In this document: one piece after another, positions 38,386-47,271 of the stretch
Layout: every line of letters begins with the position of its first letter
Numbering within the stretch: the first letter of the stretch is position 1
Origin: Enterobacter wuhouensis
Lineage (GTDB): Bacteria > Pseudomonadota > Gammaproteobacteria > Enterobacterales > Enterobacteriaceae
Assembly: GCF_004331265.1 (NCBI RefSeq)
Contig: NZ_SJOO01000002.1
Coordinates: forward strand, 310,001 to 374,000
Length of the DNA stretch: 64,000 nucleotides
Direction: 5' to 3'
Notes under the pieces: generated by a model
What the model was told of the DNA's origin: nothing
Seen by the model: the letters and a program-made list of their open reading frames with translations, nothing else
Databases searched by the model: none
Program-made: the position numbers and the translations under genes

Positions 38386-40658
38386 GCGTCTGCTCCTTCA
38401 TTCGCGATAAGGGCAATATCAACAAACTGGCTGTGGATCGCCGCGCCCGGCGCGCCGGTTGCCATCTTGCCCATATCGGCTGGCGTGTCTTTCACCACGT
38501 TCTGCACGTTGTATTTGAGTTTGTTAAACCAGGATTCATACATCACCAGGAAATCTTCCGGTACGTTGGTGGTGATCTTCGCCCGCAGCGTCACCTCACC
38601 CGCTTCGTTAAATACCCGTACGGTCGCCAGATCGCGGATGCCCTTTTTCTGCGCCGCGGCAGGATGGATATATACAAACGGCTCGGGCCAGAAGACCTGC
38701 ATCCAGTCGAGGTTCACAAACTGGGAGTGCAAACCGTACTGCAAATGCGGCGTGAAGAGGTGGAACGGCAGCTTGCCTTCTGCGGCCGGCAGATACTCCG
38801 GCAGCGCTTTGTGCCCGTTCTTTTCACACAGCTCAGAGAGGAACTCATATTTGCCCGATGGCGTTTTAAACTTGCGATCGTGCCAGGCGGCGGTGCTGAC
38901 CATTTTTGCCTTGGCCGGGCCGTCAAGCAGATCGTCCCACGAGCGGATGCCGAACTGCTTCGCCATGCCGTCGTTAAATTCCAGATCCAGCCATGTTTTC
39001 TGGTCGATATCCTGCGGGAAGGTGCAGGCACCCGGCTCCATTTTATTGATGGTGCGCGAGAGCAGCGCGGCAATGTCCAGATCGCTCTTACACTCGTACA
39101 TCGGCTTAATGGCCGGCTCGTTCACCGAGAGCCAGTAATGCCAGTAAGAGGACGAGAGATCCCAATGTTCAAAGGTGGTGGTGACCGGCAGAACGATATC
39201 CGCATGCTGTACCGTCTCGTTGAAGAACTGATCGACACACACCACCATCTCCAGCTTGCTAAAGGCTTTTTCCATTTTGTTGCGGTCAAAGTCCTGCGCG
39301 AACGGGTTCTTGCAGGCCACCCACAGCATGCGGATTGGCGGATCGTTGGCGTCCAGAATACTCTGCGCGGTCTGGTTAAGGTTCAGCGCACGGTCGGCGT
39401 ACTGGCTCTTTTCGCCGCTGTCGCTGACGAACTCGCCCACCGGACCGCCGGCCCCCTCCATCCCCACGGACCCCGCCGGTGGCTTCTGCGTCATTGCGTG
39501 ATAGTTATAGCCCCAGGTCTGCAGATGGCCGTAGCGGGCTCCGCCCCCTTCCACGCCGATGTTGCCGGTCATGGCGACAAACGCATCAATGGCGCGCACG
39601 TTTGCCCCGCCGTTGACGTGGCGCTGCATCCCGTAGCCAATCCAGACGGTGGCGGGTTTCACGGCGGTGAACTCTTCCGCCAGCTGACGGATCACATCCG
39701 CCGACAGGCCGCAGATCCCCGCCGCCCACTCGACGGTAACGTGACTGCGCAGGTACTGTTCGAACTCGGGGTAGCCGTGGGAAAAGTTGTTCACAAACTC
39801 CTGGTCGACGCGGCCAATATCCAGCAGGTGGCGCGCCATACCCAGCGCCAGCGCGCCGTCGGAGCCCGGGCGAACCCGCAGATAGAGGTCGGCCTTAGCG
39901 GCGGTCTGCGAGAACAGCGGGTCAATGACCACCACTTTCGCCCCTTTCTCACGCGCCTGGTAGATGTACTTCATGGAGTGCATGGAGCACCACGCCGGGT
40001 TAGCGCCCCAGAGGATGATGTATTTGGCCTTCACCATATCTTCCGGGTCGTTACACCACATGTCGCCCATATCGTAGTGCTGGGCATCAATCCCCGCAGG
40101 CCAGCACGGCGTACCCGCAAAGCGCGTGGTGTAGCCGAGGGAGGACATCATCCCCTCAACCGCATAGCTCATCACGCCGAGGTTGCCGGAATACTTCGAC
40201 AGCGCGAGGCCAAGCATGGAGCCATCTTTCTTTTTGATCTCCAGCATCTTGCTGGCGATGCGCTGCATGGCCTCATCCCAGGAGATGCGACGCCATTTCC
40301 CGCTGCCGCGCCCGTCCTGAATCATCGGGTATTTGATACGGTCAGGAGAATAAACGCGGCGCGGATAGGTCAGCCCTTTCACGCACGGCGCGCCGTGGGT
40401 GAATGTGGATTCGCTCGCCCCGTCGACGAAGGCGATCACATCGTCTTTGACCCAGGTTTTTAAGCTGCAGGTGTCGTAGCAGTTACGCGGGCAGGCGTTG
40501 CGGAAAATTTTGTAGGTTTTCGGGTTAAACGGAATGGGCGGCTGCGCCATCGCACAGCGGGACGATAATAATCCACCGGGCAAGGCGGCGACGGTGCCTA
40601 ACGCAATCAGCCCTTTTAAAAAGGAGCGCCTGTTTAGCTGCCCTTTATCAATGCTCAT
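38382..40658 (-). CDS. DMSO-reductase-family molybdopterin oxidoreductase, substrate unknown
   Basis: Catalytic subunit, 758 aa. The N-terminus has a Tat signal (NRRSFLKG, then a hydrophobic stretch), so the folded enzyme is exported. A [4Fe-4S] motif CPRNCYDTCSLK with a later Cys in GAPCVKG precedes the bis-MGD domains. It resembles DmsA/YnfE and PhsA-type enzymes, but length and sequence do not let me name the substrate: S-oxide, N-oxide, thiosulfate or polysulfide are all possible. The operon is absent from this place in E. coli. Confidence 0.85.
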   Translation of the reverse strand: MSIDKGQLNRRSFLKGLIALGTVAALPGGLLSSRCAMAQPPIPFNPKTYKIFRNACPRNCYDTCSLKTWVKDDVIAFVDGASESTFTHGAPCVKGLTYPRRVYSPDRIKYPMIQDGRGSGKWRRISWDEAMQRIASKMLEIKKKDGSMLGLALSKYSGNLGVMSYAVEGMMSSLGYTTRFAGTPCWPAGIDAQHYDMGDMWCNDPEDMVKAKYIILWGANPAWCSMHSMKYIYQAREKGAKVVVIDPLFSQTAAKADLYLRVRPGSDGALALGMARHLLDIGRVDQEFVNNFSHGYPEFEQYLRSHVTVEWAAGICGLSADVIRQLAEEFTAVKPATVWIGYGMQRHVNGGANVRAIDAFVAMTGNIGVEGGGARYGHLQTWGYNYHAMTQKPPAGSVGMEGAGGPVGEFVSDSGEKSQYADRALNLNQTAQSILDANDPPIRMLWVACKNPFAQDFDRNKMEKAFSKLEMVVCVDQFFNETVQHADIVLPVTTTFEHWDLSSSYWHYWLSVNEPAIKPMYECKSDLDIAALLSRTINKMEPGACTFPQDIDQKTWLDLEFNDGMAKQFGIRSWDDLLDGPAKAKMVSTAAWHDRKFKTPSGKYEFLSELCEKNGHKALPEYLPAAEGKLPFHLFTPHLQYGLHSQFVNLDWMQVFWPEPFVYIHPAAAQKKGIRDLATVRVFNEAGEVTLRAKITTNVPEDFLVMYESWFNKLKYNVQNVVKDTPADMGKMATGAPGAAIHSQFVDIALIANEGADA

Positions 40659-41230
40659 AATATTACTCTCGTTTTTAATTCATCAAACCAATTGGTTAAT
40701 TGCAATGCGAGACGTTTAATTGCGGGTGTTGTCGCACGTTGATTTATTTTTTCAATAAAAGCAGGAAGCCATAATTCGAGATGCCCCGTCACAAATCGGG
40801 CGAGCGCGTCATGATAGTGCGGAGATGTGCGGGCATGCGCGCAGAGCATCACCGCCAGCTCAAGCTCAACGCTGATGTGATCGTCAGGCACCGCATTTTC
40901 ATCGGTGACGACAAGCCCCATGCTCTGCAAAAACTCGCGCACGCTAAGCGTGGTAGCGCCCATCAACAGCGGCTCATCGCCCATATAGACAGAGGCGTAA
41001 GGGGGCGCCAGCAGCGTCGCAGGCCCGACAAACAGCGCGTTGAAGTCATACTCAACCTCTAACGCCTCATCTTGCTGCAACGGTTCGCTATCCGCGCATA
41101 AATGGCGCAGGGAGATCTGTCGTGACGAAATATCTGCCGCGTTAAAAAAATCGCGAAGCATTAATCCATTTATTTCAAAAGGGGTTAACGCTTCATATAT
41201 TGAAGTTGTGAATACATCTTTATCATTCAT
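40655..41230 (-). CDS. TorD/DmsD-family maturation chaperone
   Basis: It is 191 aa from ATG 41230 (MNDKDVFTTSIYEAL). The family signature is EVEYDFNALFVGPATLLAPPYASVY. Such proteins bind the Tat signal of the Mo enzyme until the cofactor is loaded. It overlaps the catalytic subunit by 4 bases and leads the operon. The upstream frame continues to a TTG at 41248, but no start has a good ribosome binding site. Confidence 0.82.
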   Translation of the reverse strand: MNDKDVFTTSIYEALTPFEINGLMLRDFFNAADISSRQISLRHLCADSEPLQQDEALEVEYDFNALFVGPATLLAPPYASVYMGDEPLLMGATTLSVREFLQSMGLVVTDENAVPDDHISVELELAVMLCAHARTSPHYHDALARFVTGHLELWLPAFIEKINQRATTPAIKRLALQLTNWFDELKTRVIL

Positions 41231-41268
41231 GTTAAATATAAATATCAATCAACAAAAAACGACGAGAT

Positions 41269-41298
41269 ATTATCAGCAGGCTTATTAATTTCTTTGAT
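41269..41298 (-). promoter_or_regulatory. Candidate promoter of the dms-like operon
   Basis: On the minus strand GATAAT (41274-41269) lies about 40 bp before the chaperone start. No -35 box is visible, but a half FNR site (ATCAA, opposite TTGAT 41294-41298) lies just upstream, as might be expected for an anaerobic operon. Evidence is weak. Confidence 0.3.
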
Positions 41299-41373
41299 CG
41301 GAGCAGGCAATTACCGCAAGCAGTAGGCGGTGACGAAAATAATTGAGAGGAAAAAGAGTCTTAAAATAGGTAT

Positions 41374-41401
41374 AAAAAAAGCCACCTCATAAAGAGGTGG
41401 C
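41374..41401 (-). terminator. Rho-independent terminator of ahpF
   Basis: GCCACCTC (41381-41388) and GAGGTGGC (41394-41401) form the stem, with seven T following on the minus strand. Confidence 0.92.
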
Positions 41402-41430
41402 TGCTGCAGGTGTAGTCTTACTTTCTTTTA

Positions 41431-42996
41431 TTATGCTGTTTTGGTGCGAATCAGGTAGTCAAACGAACTCAGTGATGCCTTCGCACCTTCACCGGTCGCG
41501 ATGATGATCTGTTTGTAAGGCACGGTCGTACAGTCACCCGCCGCAAACACGCCCTTCACGCTGGTTTCGCATTTGGCATCGATGATGATTTCGCCCATGC
41601 GGTTGCGCTCAATCGCGCCTTCCAGCCAGGTTGTGTTTGGCAGCAGACCAATCTGCACGAAGATCCCCGCCAGCGCCACGCTGTGAACATCACCCGTTAC
41701 GCGGTCGCGGTATTCCAGACCGGTCACTTTGCTGCCGTCGCCCTTCACTTCCGTGGTCTGCGCATTCAGCACGATATCGACGTTTTTCAGGCTGCGAACC
41801 TTATCCTGCAGAACCTGGTCGGCCTTCATTTCAGGTGCGAATTCCAGCAGGGTCACGTGTTCAACGATACCCGCCAGGTCGATAGCCGCTTCCACGCCGG
41901 AGTTACCGCCGCCGATCACCGCCACGCGCTTGCCTTTGAACAGCGGGCCGTCGCAGTGCGGGCAGTAGGTTACGCCTTTGGTGCGATACTGATCTTCACC
42001 CGGCACGTTCATGTTGCGCCATTTCGCGCCGGTCGCAATGATAATACTGCGCGCTTTCAGCACCGCGCCGGACGCGGTTTCAATCTGGTGTAAACCGCCT
42101 TCAACCGCAGCCGGAACCAGTTTGCTCGCGCTCTGGCTGTCGATGACGTCAACTTCATAGTCGCTAACGTGCGCCTTCAGGGCGCCGGCCAGCTTCTGGC
42201 CTTCGGTTTTCGGCACGGAGATGTAGTTTTCGATGTCCACGGTATCCAGCACCTGGCCGCCAAAGCGTTCGCCCATCAGGCCGGTACGAATGCCCTTACG
42301 CGCGGAGTAAACCGCCGCCGCCGCGCCCGCCGGGCCGGAACCGACGATCAGCACGTCGTAAGCATCGCGTTTGTTCAGCTCTTCCGCCGCGCGTTTTTCT
42401 GCGCCGGTATCCACTTTGGCAACGATTTCGGTCAGCGTCATGCGGCCCTGGCCGAACTCTTTGCCGTTCATGTAGACCGCCGGTACGCCCATCACGTTGC
42501 GATCGGTGATTTCGTTCTGGAAGGTGCCGCCGTCAATCGCCGTGTGCTTAATGCGCGGGTTCAGGACTGACATCAGGTTCAGCGCCTGCACCACGTCCGG
42601 GCAGTTGTGGCAGGAGAGCGAGTAATAGGTTTCAAACTCAAAATCGCCGTCGATATCGCGGATCTGCTCCAGCAGCGCCTGGGCTTCCTTCGACGGATGC
42701 CCGCCGGTCCACAGCAGCGCCAGCACCAGCGAGGTAAATTCGTGACCCAGCGGAGAACCGGCAAAGCGCGGCCCCTGGTCAGAGCCTGGGTTAGTAATCA
42801 GGAAAGAAGGCTTGCGCACCGCCAGAGTATTGTCTTCCTTGAAGGTCACTTTCGGCGACAGCTCGGCGATCTCCGCCAGCAGTTCCTTGATCTCTGCCGA
42901 TTTTGCGCTGTCATCCAGCGTGGCAATCAGCTCAACGGGTTTGGTCAGTTTCTCAAGGTAGGCCTTGAGCTGGGTTTTCATATTTGTGTCGAGCAT
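41431..42996 (-). CDS. ahpF: Alkyl hydroperoxide reductase subunit F
   Basis: Flavoprotein disulfide reductase that recycles AhpC with NADH, 521 aa. The N-terminal thioredoxin-like domain carries CHNC, the thioredoxin-reductase-like part carries FAD motif [10 protein letters not shown], the NADH motif [10 protein letters not shown] and the redox pair CPHC. I start at ATG 42996 ([14 protein letters not shown]), which matches E. coli. A REP element separates it from ahpC. Confidence 0.97.
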   Translation of the reverse strand: MLDTNMKTQLKAYLEKLTKPVELIATLDDSAKSAEIKELLAEIAELSPKVTFKEDNTLAVRKPSFLITNPGSDQGPRFAGSPLGHEFTSLVLALLWTGGHPSKEAQALLEQIRDIDGDFEFETYYSLSCHNCPDVVQALNLMSVLNPRIKHTAIDGGTFQNEITDRNVMGVPAVYMNGKEFGQGRMTLTEIVAKVDTGAEKRAAEELNKRDAYDVLIVGSGPAGAAAAVYSARKGIRTGLMGERFGGQVLDTVDIENYISVPKTEGQKLAGALKAHVSDYEVDVIDSQSASKLVPAAVEGGLHQIETASGAVLKARSIIIATGAKWRNMNVPGEDQYRTKGVTYCPHCDGPLFKGKRVAVIGGGNSGVEAAIDLAGIVEHVTLLEFAPEMKADQVLQDKVRSLKNVDIVLNAQTTEVKGDGSKVTGLEYRDRVTGDVHSVALAGIFVQIGLLPNTTWLEGAIERNRMGEIIIDAKCETSVKGVFAAGDCTTVPYKQIIIATGEGAKASLSSFDYLIRTKTA

Positions 42997-43106
42997 TGTT
43001 CTTCCCTCTCTTAAGACGTCATCATGCAAGCTGCCTTATGCGGGCGGCCTGAATGCAACTTGCATCATGGTGCTGGAATGAAATGGGCGCGGGTGCGCCC
43101 ATTGAT

Positions 43107-43139
43107 TGCCGGGTGGCACGTCGTTTACCCGGCCTACGA
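43107..43139. repeat. REP element between ahpC and ahpF
   Basis: A classical enterobacterial REP palindrome, starting TGCCGGGTGG and ending ACCCGGCCTAC, lies in the 187-bp gap. Such elements can stabilise the upstream message, so AhpC may be made in excess over AhpF. Confidence 0.8.
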
Positions 43140-43183
43140 TACGGTAGGCCTGTGCAAGCGCAGCGCCGCCAGGCTTTGCAGAC

Positions 43184-43747
43184 TTAGATCTTGCCGACCA
43201 GGTCCAGGGATGGAGCCAGCGTCGCTTCGCCTTCTTTCCATTTCGCCGGGCACACTTCGCCTGGGTGAGAAGCCACGTACTGAGCGGCTTTCACTTTACG
43301 CAGCAGGTCAGATGCGTCACGGCCGATACCTTCAGCGGTAACTTCGATAGCCTGGATAATGCCCTGCGGGTCAACAACGAAGGTCGCACGGTCTGCCAGA
43401 CCTTCATCTTCACGCATATTTTCGAAGTTACGGGTCAGGGCGCCAGTCGGGTCACCGATCATCGCGTATTTGATTTTCGCGATGGTTTCAGAGCTGCCGT
43501 GCCATGCTTTATGGGTGAAGTGGGTATCGGTAGAGACAGAGTAAACGTCTACGCCCAGCTTCTGCAGTTCATCGTAATGGTCAGCCACGTCGCCCAGTTC
43601 GGTCGGGCAAACGAAGGTGAAGTCAGCCGGATAGAAGAAGAAGACGCTCCAGCGGCCTTCGGTATCTTTCTCGGTAACTTCGATGAATTCACCGTTTTTG
43701 AACGCCTGGTTTTTGAAAGGTTTAATTTTAGTGTTAATCAAAGACAT
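43184..43747 (-). CDS. ahpC: Alkyl hydroperoxide reductase subunit C (peroxiredoxin)
   Basis: Typical 2-Cys peroxiredoxin, 187 aa, the main scavenger of low hydrogen peroxide. The peroxidatic Cys is in DFTFVCPTE (Cys47 counting Met) and the resolving Cys in GEVCPAKW. The YF motif region near the C-terminus is lacking in this subtype beyond the AhpC tail. The start is ATG 43747 with GGAGG upstream. The OxyR-controlled promoter region is conserved with E. coli. Confidence 0.98.
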   Translation of the reverse strand: MSLINTKIKPFKNQAFKNGEFIEVTEKDTEGRWSVFFFYPADFTFVCPTELGDVADHYDELQKLGVDVYSVSTDTHFTHKAWHGSSETIAKIKYAMIGDPTGALTRNFENMREDEGLADRATFVVDPQGIIQAIEVTAEGIGRDASDLLRKVKAAQYVASHPGEVCPAKWKEGEATLAPSLDLVGKI

Positions 43748-43802
43748 CTGTACTTCCTCCGTGTTTTCGTTGAGATGTAAGGTAACCAACTTTTTTCATC
43801 GG

Positions 43803-43846
43803 GGCTAATGCGTATGCTTTATCAAATCAATCAGCCAAACCTTACA
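43803..43846 (-). promoter_or_regulatory. Conserved ahpC promoter/OxyR region
   Basis: The minus strand here contains GTAAGG, then GATTTGATAA and ACGCATTAGCC, in the same order and spacing I recall from the OxyR-controlled E. coli ahpC promoter. The match is from memory, so the exact OxyR footprint is inferred. Confidence 0.5.
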
Positions 43847-43893
43847 ACTTTAACAAGACAGCAAGATGAACCTTATTAAAGGGAACCAGAAAG

Positions 43894-43919
43894 TAAAAAG
43901 GCCGCCTCAACGGGCGGCC
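43894..43919 (-). terminator. Orphan terminator-like hairpin facing ahpC
   Basis: On the minus strand GGCCGCC and GGCGGCC pair with a 6-base loop and are followed by CTTTTTAC. No minus-strand gene ends here: the next gene upstream (ybdO) points the other way. It could end a small RNA or limit read-through into ahpC. Confidence 0.65.
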
Positions 43920-44278
43920 CTGATACCTGAATTCCCCACAGGTACATTCAGTGCCAGCCGACGCTGGCGTTGCGTTGCGCTCTACAACCCTTTATATCAA
44001 GGCGGTAACAGCGTTTTGATTACACCATTCACGCGGGCAATGAGCAATCCATAAGAGAGATAGTCCTGCCTATGGCTGTGATAGGTTTGATCGAACATGT
44101 TCTCAGATTGTTATAAATATAGTTCCGTGATGAATCACTCACCTTATATAAATGCCAATTGTCATTCAATTAATTCACTCCCTATTCACAGATAAAATTA
44201 TCTTAATCACCCTTGAAGTTTTGTTTCATTAATTTGATAGCGTGATATATTAAGGTGACTTAAAACTAAAATTAAGTG

Positions 44279-44339
44279 AGTTAACCACAGGGATTGTAAA
44301 TGGTTAACTTCAATCTATAGTTATCAGTGATGTGATAAC
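44279..44339 (+). promoter_or_regulatory. Two inverted repeats upstream of ybdO
   Basis: AGTTAACC-N15-GGTTAACT (44279-44309) is followed 10 bp later by GTTATCA-GTGATG-TGATAAC (44320-44339), ending 31 bp before the ybdO ATG. Spaced dyads of this type are usual LysR-family operators, so autoregulation is likely. Confidence 0.45.
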
Positions 44340-44370
44340 CACAGCAAACACGGCATCCTCAGGACGAAAC

Positions 44371-45270
44371 ATGGCAAACCTCTACGACCTTAAAAAATTC
44401 GATCTCAATCTGTTGGTCATTTTCGAGTGCATCTATCAGCATCTTAGCATCAGTAAGGCCGCCGAAACTCTGTATATCACCCCCTCTGCCGTGAGCCAGT
44501 CACTCCAGCGGTTGCGCGGTCAGCTTAACGATCCCCTGTTTATTCGCTCAGGAAAAGGGATTACCCCCACCACCGTGGGCGTTAACCTGCATCAGCATCT
44601 GGAACAGAACCTTAACCAGCTTGAGCAGACCATCAATATCATGCACAGCAGCGGGCTTAAAAAGAATTTTGTGATTTACTGTCCGCAGTTTATGAGCACA
44701 AAAATCATGCTCGGGCCGATGCTGCTGCTCATGAAAAAATACAACTATGAAATTGAATTACATGATGTTTTGCTCTCACCCGATTCCGCCGAGGATCTCC
44801 TGGCCTACCGAAAAGCCGACCTGGTCTTCTCTTTTTTGCCGCTGAACAGCCGTTCCATCGCCTGCAGCCTGTTCCATAAGCTGCCTTTCGCCCTGCTGTG
44901 CCGGGAAGATCACCCGCGCATCGGCCAAAACCCTACGCGTGAAGCGATCCTGAATGAGCATTTCACCGCCTATCTCAGCAACGAAACGAGCGTAAAGAAC
45001 TATCAGGATAAAGCCGCCCACGCTTTACCTGAAAGAAATATTATCTTTCGCAGCGACTCCTTTATTTCGCTCCTGACGATGATCAGCTCAACCGATCTTC
45101 TCGGTTTAGCGCCCGTTCCCGCCTTTGAACAATACGGCGCAGCGCTGAATCTTCGGAAAATAGAAACGGATATACAGTTTCCCAGCATAGATATTTATAT
45201 GATGTATAACCGCTCCGCATTAAACAGTTCGGCATTCTCGAGCTTTATTGAAGAAATAACCTTACCCTGA
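44371..45270 (+). CDS. ybdO: LysR-family regulator YbdO (CitR)
   Basis: It is a 299-aa LysR-type regulator at the same place as E. coli ybdO. The helix-turn-helix is about residues 30-50 (ISKAAETLYITPSAVSQSLQ). I start at ATG 44371 (MANLYDLKKFDLNLL) with CAGGACG upstream; a GTG at 44332 lies inside one of the inverted repeats. It is related to YbeF in this window. E. coli studies connect it to citrate-dependent virulence control in pathogens; the role here is open. Confidence 0.85.
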   Translation: MANLYDLKKFDLNLLVIFECIYQHLSISKAAETLYITPSAVSQSLQRLRGQLNDPLFIRSGKGITPTTVGVNLHQHLEQNLNQLEQTINIMHSSGLKKNFVIYCPQFMSTKIMLGPMLLLMKKYNYEIELHDVLLSPDSAEDLLAYRKADLVFSFLPLNSRSIACSLFHKLPFALLCREDHPRIGQNPTREAILNEHFTAYLSNETSVKNYQDKAAHALPERNIIFRSDSFISLLTMISSTDLLGLAPVPAFEQYGAALNLRKIETDIQFPSIDIYMMYNRSALNSSAFSSFIEEITLP

Positions 45271-45436
45271 CATTTACCCTGGCGCCCCTCACTTTCGGGG
45301 CCAGGATATTTGATTCATTCACCATAGTAATATATAAAATCTAACATCTTAATTGAGATTATTTATTGACTGAAATTATCCTCTCCCTAATATTGACAGT
45401 GTTGTATGGTCTTATTTACTCAGGAAGAGAGCGATC

Positions 45437-46660
45437 ATGTCAATTTACAAGTATCCCCTCAATCAAAATGTCGTCCTCGCTGCTGAGGAACGAATAGCCT
45501 GGACTCTGGATAATTTATCCCGGGTCTGCGTCTCATTTTCAGGCGGGAAAGATTCTACCGTCATGCTCCATCTTACGGCACTGCAGGCACGCAGGATGAA
45601 ACGGAAAATAGACGTCTTATTCATCGACTGGGAAGCGCAATTTTCCTACACCATTTCGCACGTTGAGCGTATGCGTACGCTTTACGCTGATGTCATAGAC
45701 CACTTCTGGTGGGTGGCGCTCCCCCTGACGACGCAGAACTCGCTCTCGCAATTCCAGCCGGAATGGCAATGCTGGGAGCCAAACACCGAATGGGTACGCC
45801 CTCCCCCGGAAGAGGCAATAACCGATCCCGCCTTCTTCCCCTTCTACCAGACGGGCATGAGCTTTGAGGATTTCGTTCGCTGCTTTTCCGACTGGTTTTC
45901 CTGCAATCGCCCCGCGGCCGTGCTGGTTGGCATCCGTGCCGACGAGTCGTACAACCGCTTTCTGGCTATCGCTTGCGCGCGCAAGCAGCGGTTTTCAGAT
46001 GACAAGCCCTGGACCACCGTCGCGCCCGGCGGACATGCCTGGTATATCTACCCGCTGTACGACTGGAAAACCGCCGATATCTGGACCTGGTTTGCCAAAA
46101 CGGGCCGATGCTATAACCCGCTCTACGACCTGATGTACCAGGCCGGGGTGCCCCCGCGCTATATGCGAATTTGTGAACCTTTTGGCCCGGAGCAGCGCCA
46201 GGGGCTGTGGCTCTATCACGTCGTGGAGCCCGAGCGCTGGGCCGCCATGTGTCAACGCGTCAGCGGCGTGCGCAGCGGCGGTATTTATGCCGGTCACGAT
46301 AATCATTTTTATGGTCACAGGAAAATCCTGAAACCTAACCACCTGTGCTGGCGTGAATATGCCCTCCTGCTCCTCGACAGCATGCCGCAAAATACGGCTG
46401 AGCATTACCGCAATAAAATCGCGATTTATCTTCACTGGTATCAAAAAAAGGGGATGTCAGACATTCCTGATACGCAGGAAGGCGACATCGGTTCAAAAGA
46501 TATCCCCTCCTGGCGACGTATTTGTAAGGTTTTACTCAATAACGACTACTGGTGTCGGGCGCTTTCGTTCAGCCCAAATAAGCCTAAACACTATCAGCGC
46601 TACAGCGAGCGGGTGAAAACAAAACGCAAGGAGTGGGGAATTTTATGCGACAACGACTAA
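45437..46660 (+). CDS. ybdN: PAPS-reductase-like PP-loop protein YbdN (DUF3440)
   Basis: It is 407 aa. The N-terminal PP-loop ATP pyrophosphatase motif SFSGGKDSTVML is like that of PAPS reductase and sulfurtransferases, and the C-terminal half is the DUF3440 region. The biochemical role is unknown. It always pairs with ybdM, whose start lies inside its last codons (16-base overlap). Such PP-loop/ParB-like pairs resemble DndC/DndB or IbrA/IbrB; IbrA and IbrB are close homologues. Confidence 0.88.
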   Translation: MSIYKYPLNQNVVLAAEERIAWTLDNLSRVCVSFSGGKDSTVMLHLTALQARRMKRKIDVLFIDWEAQFSYTISHVERMRTLYADVIDHFWWVALPLTTQNSLSQFQPEWQCWEPNTEWVRPPPEEAITDPAFFPFYQTGMSFEDFVRCFSDWFSCNRPAAVLVGIRADESYNRFLAIACARKQRFSDDKPWTTVAPGGHAWYIYPLYDWKTADIWTWFAKTGRCYNPLYDLMYQAGVPPRYMRICEPFGPEQRQGLWLYHVVEPERWAAMCQRVSGVRSGGIYAGHDNHFYGHRKILKPNHLCWREYALLLLDSMPQNTAEHYRNKIAIYLHWYQKKGMSDIPDTQEGDIGSKDIPSWRRICKVLLNNDYWCRALSFSPNKPKHYQRYSERVKTKRKEWGILCDND

Positions 46661-47271
46661 TCACCGAGATACAAAGCTATCTTCAGTCTCTTCCTGAGGA
46701 TGAGCGAATTGACGCCATTAATGCGTTTCGCGAGGCGATACATGAAAACAGCCCTTTCCGCGATCAGCCTATCGACTGCGTAATGTGGATCAAACAAGAT
46801 GATATTACGGCCAACGATTACAACCCCAATACGGTGGCGCCGCCGGAAAAACGGCTGCTGAGCAAGTCGCTGGAGCTAGATGGGTTCACTCAGCCCATTG
46901 TAGTGACCGAAAGCGAACCGCATCATTACGAAATCGTGGATGGTTTTCACCGGCATGAAATCGGCTCGAACCGTGCGGTATTAAAGCGCCAGCTCAAAGG
47001 GTATTTGCCCGTCACCTGTCTGCGCCGGGATCGGCAGGATAAACATAACCGCATGGCCGCTACCATTCGCCACAACCGCGCGCGCGGGCGGCATCAGATC
47101 AACGCCATGTCTGAGATCGTACGCGAACTGGTGCAGCTCGGCTGGGACAACGAGAAGATAGGCAAAGAGCTTGGGATGGATAGCGACGAGGTGCTGCGCC
47201 TCAAGCAGATTAACGGCCTACTGGAGCTGTTTGCAGACCGTCGTTACTCAGAAGCCTGGACGGTAAAATAA
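46645..47271 (+). CDS. ybdM: ParB-like nuclease-domain protein YbdM (IbrB-like)
   Basis: It is 208 aa from ATG 46645 (MRQRLITEIQSYL), with a ParB/sulfiredoxin-like domain in the middle (LDGFTQPIVV, HYEIVDGFHRHEIG) and a C-terminal helix-turn-helix-like region (NEKIGKELGMDSDEVLRLKQ). It forms a two-gene operon with ybdN. The homologous IbrB activates eib genes in some E. coli strains together with IbrA. It ends directly at the ybdL stop on the other strand. Confidence 0.85.
   Translation: MRQRLITEIQSYLQSLPEDERIDAINAFREAIHENSPFRDQPIDCVMWIKQDDITANDYNPNTVAPPEKRLLSKSLELDGFTQPIVVTESEPHHYEIVDGFHRHEIGSNRAVLKRQLKGYLPVTCLRRDRQDKHNRMAATIRHNRARGRHQINAMSEIVRELVQLGWDNEKIGKELGMDSDEVLRLKQINGLLELFADRRYSEAWTVK

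Larger units (their letters stand above)
43748..44370. other. Long intergenic region between ahpC and ybdO, at the E. coli dsbG position
   Basis: These 623 bp hold no convincing gene. From left to right it has the ahpC promoter region, a hairpin with a T-tail facing ahpC (43894-43919), about 300 bp of AT-rich DNA, and two inverted repeats just before ybdO. E. coli has dsbG in this gap; no remnant is recognisable. Confidence 0.6.

Noticed and set aside
38373-40463. A 696-codon open frame opposite the DmsA-like gene
   Set aside because: It is the antisense shadow of a GC-rich gene with few stop-complement codons. Its translation is rich in His, Arg and Val without any family pattern, while the minus strand is a clear molybdoenzyme.
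41239-41252. FNR-like TTGATTGATATTTA before the TorD-type chaperone gene
   Set aside because: It matches only 8 of 10 positions, and a centre at -41.5 would put the transcript start inside the coding region.
43866-44054. A 62-codon plus-strand frame upstream of ahpC
   Set aside because: It runs through the terminator-like hairpin and has no ribosome binding site.
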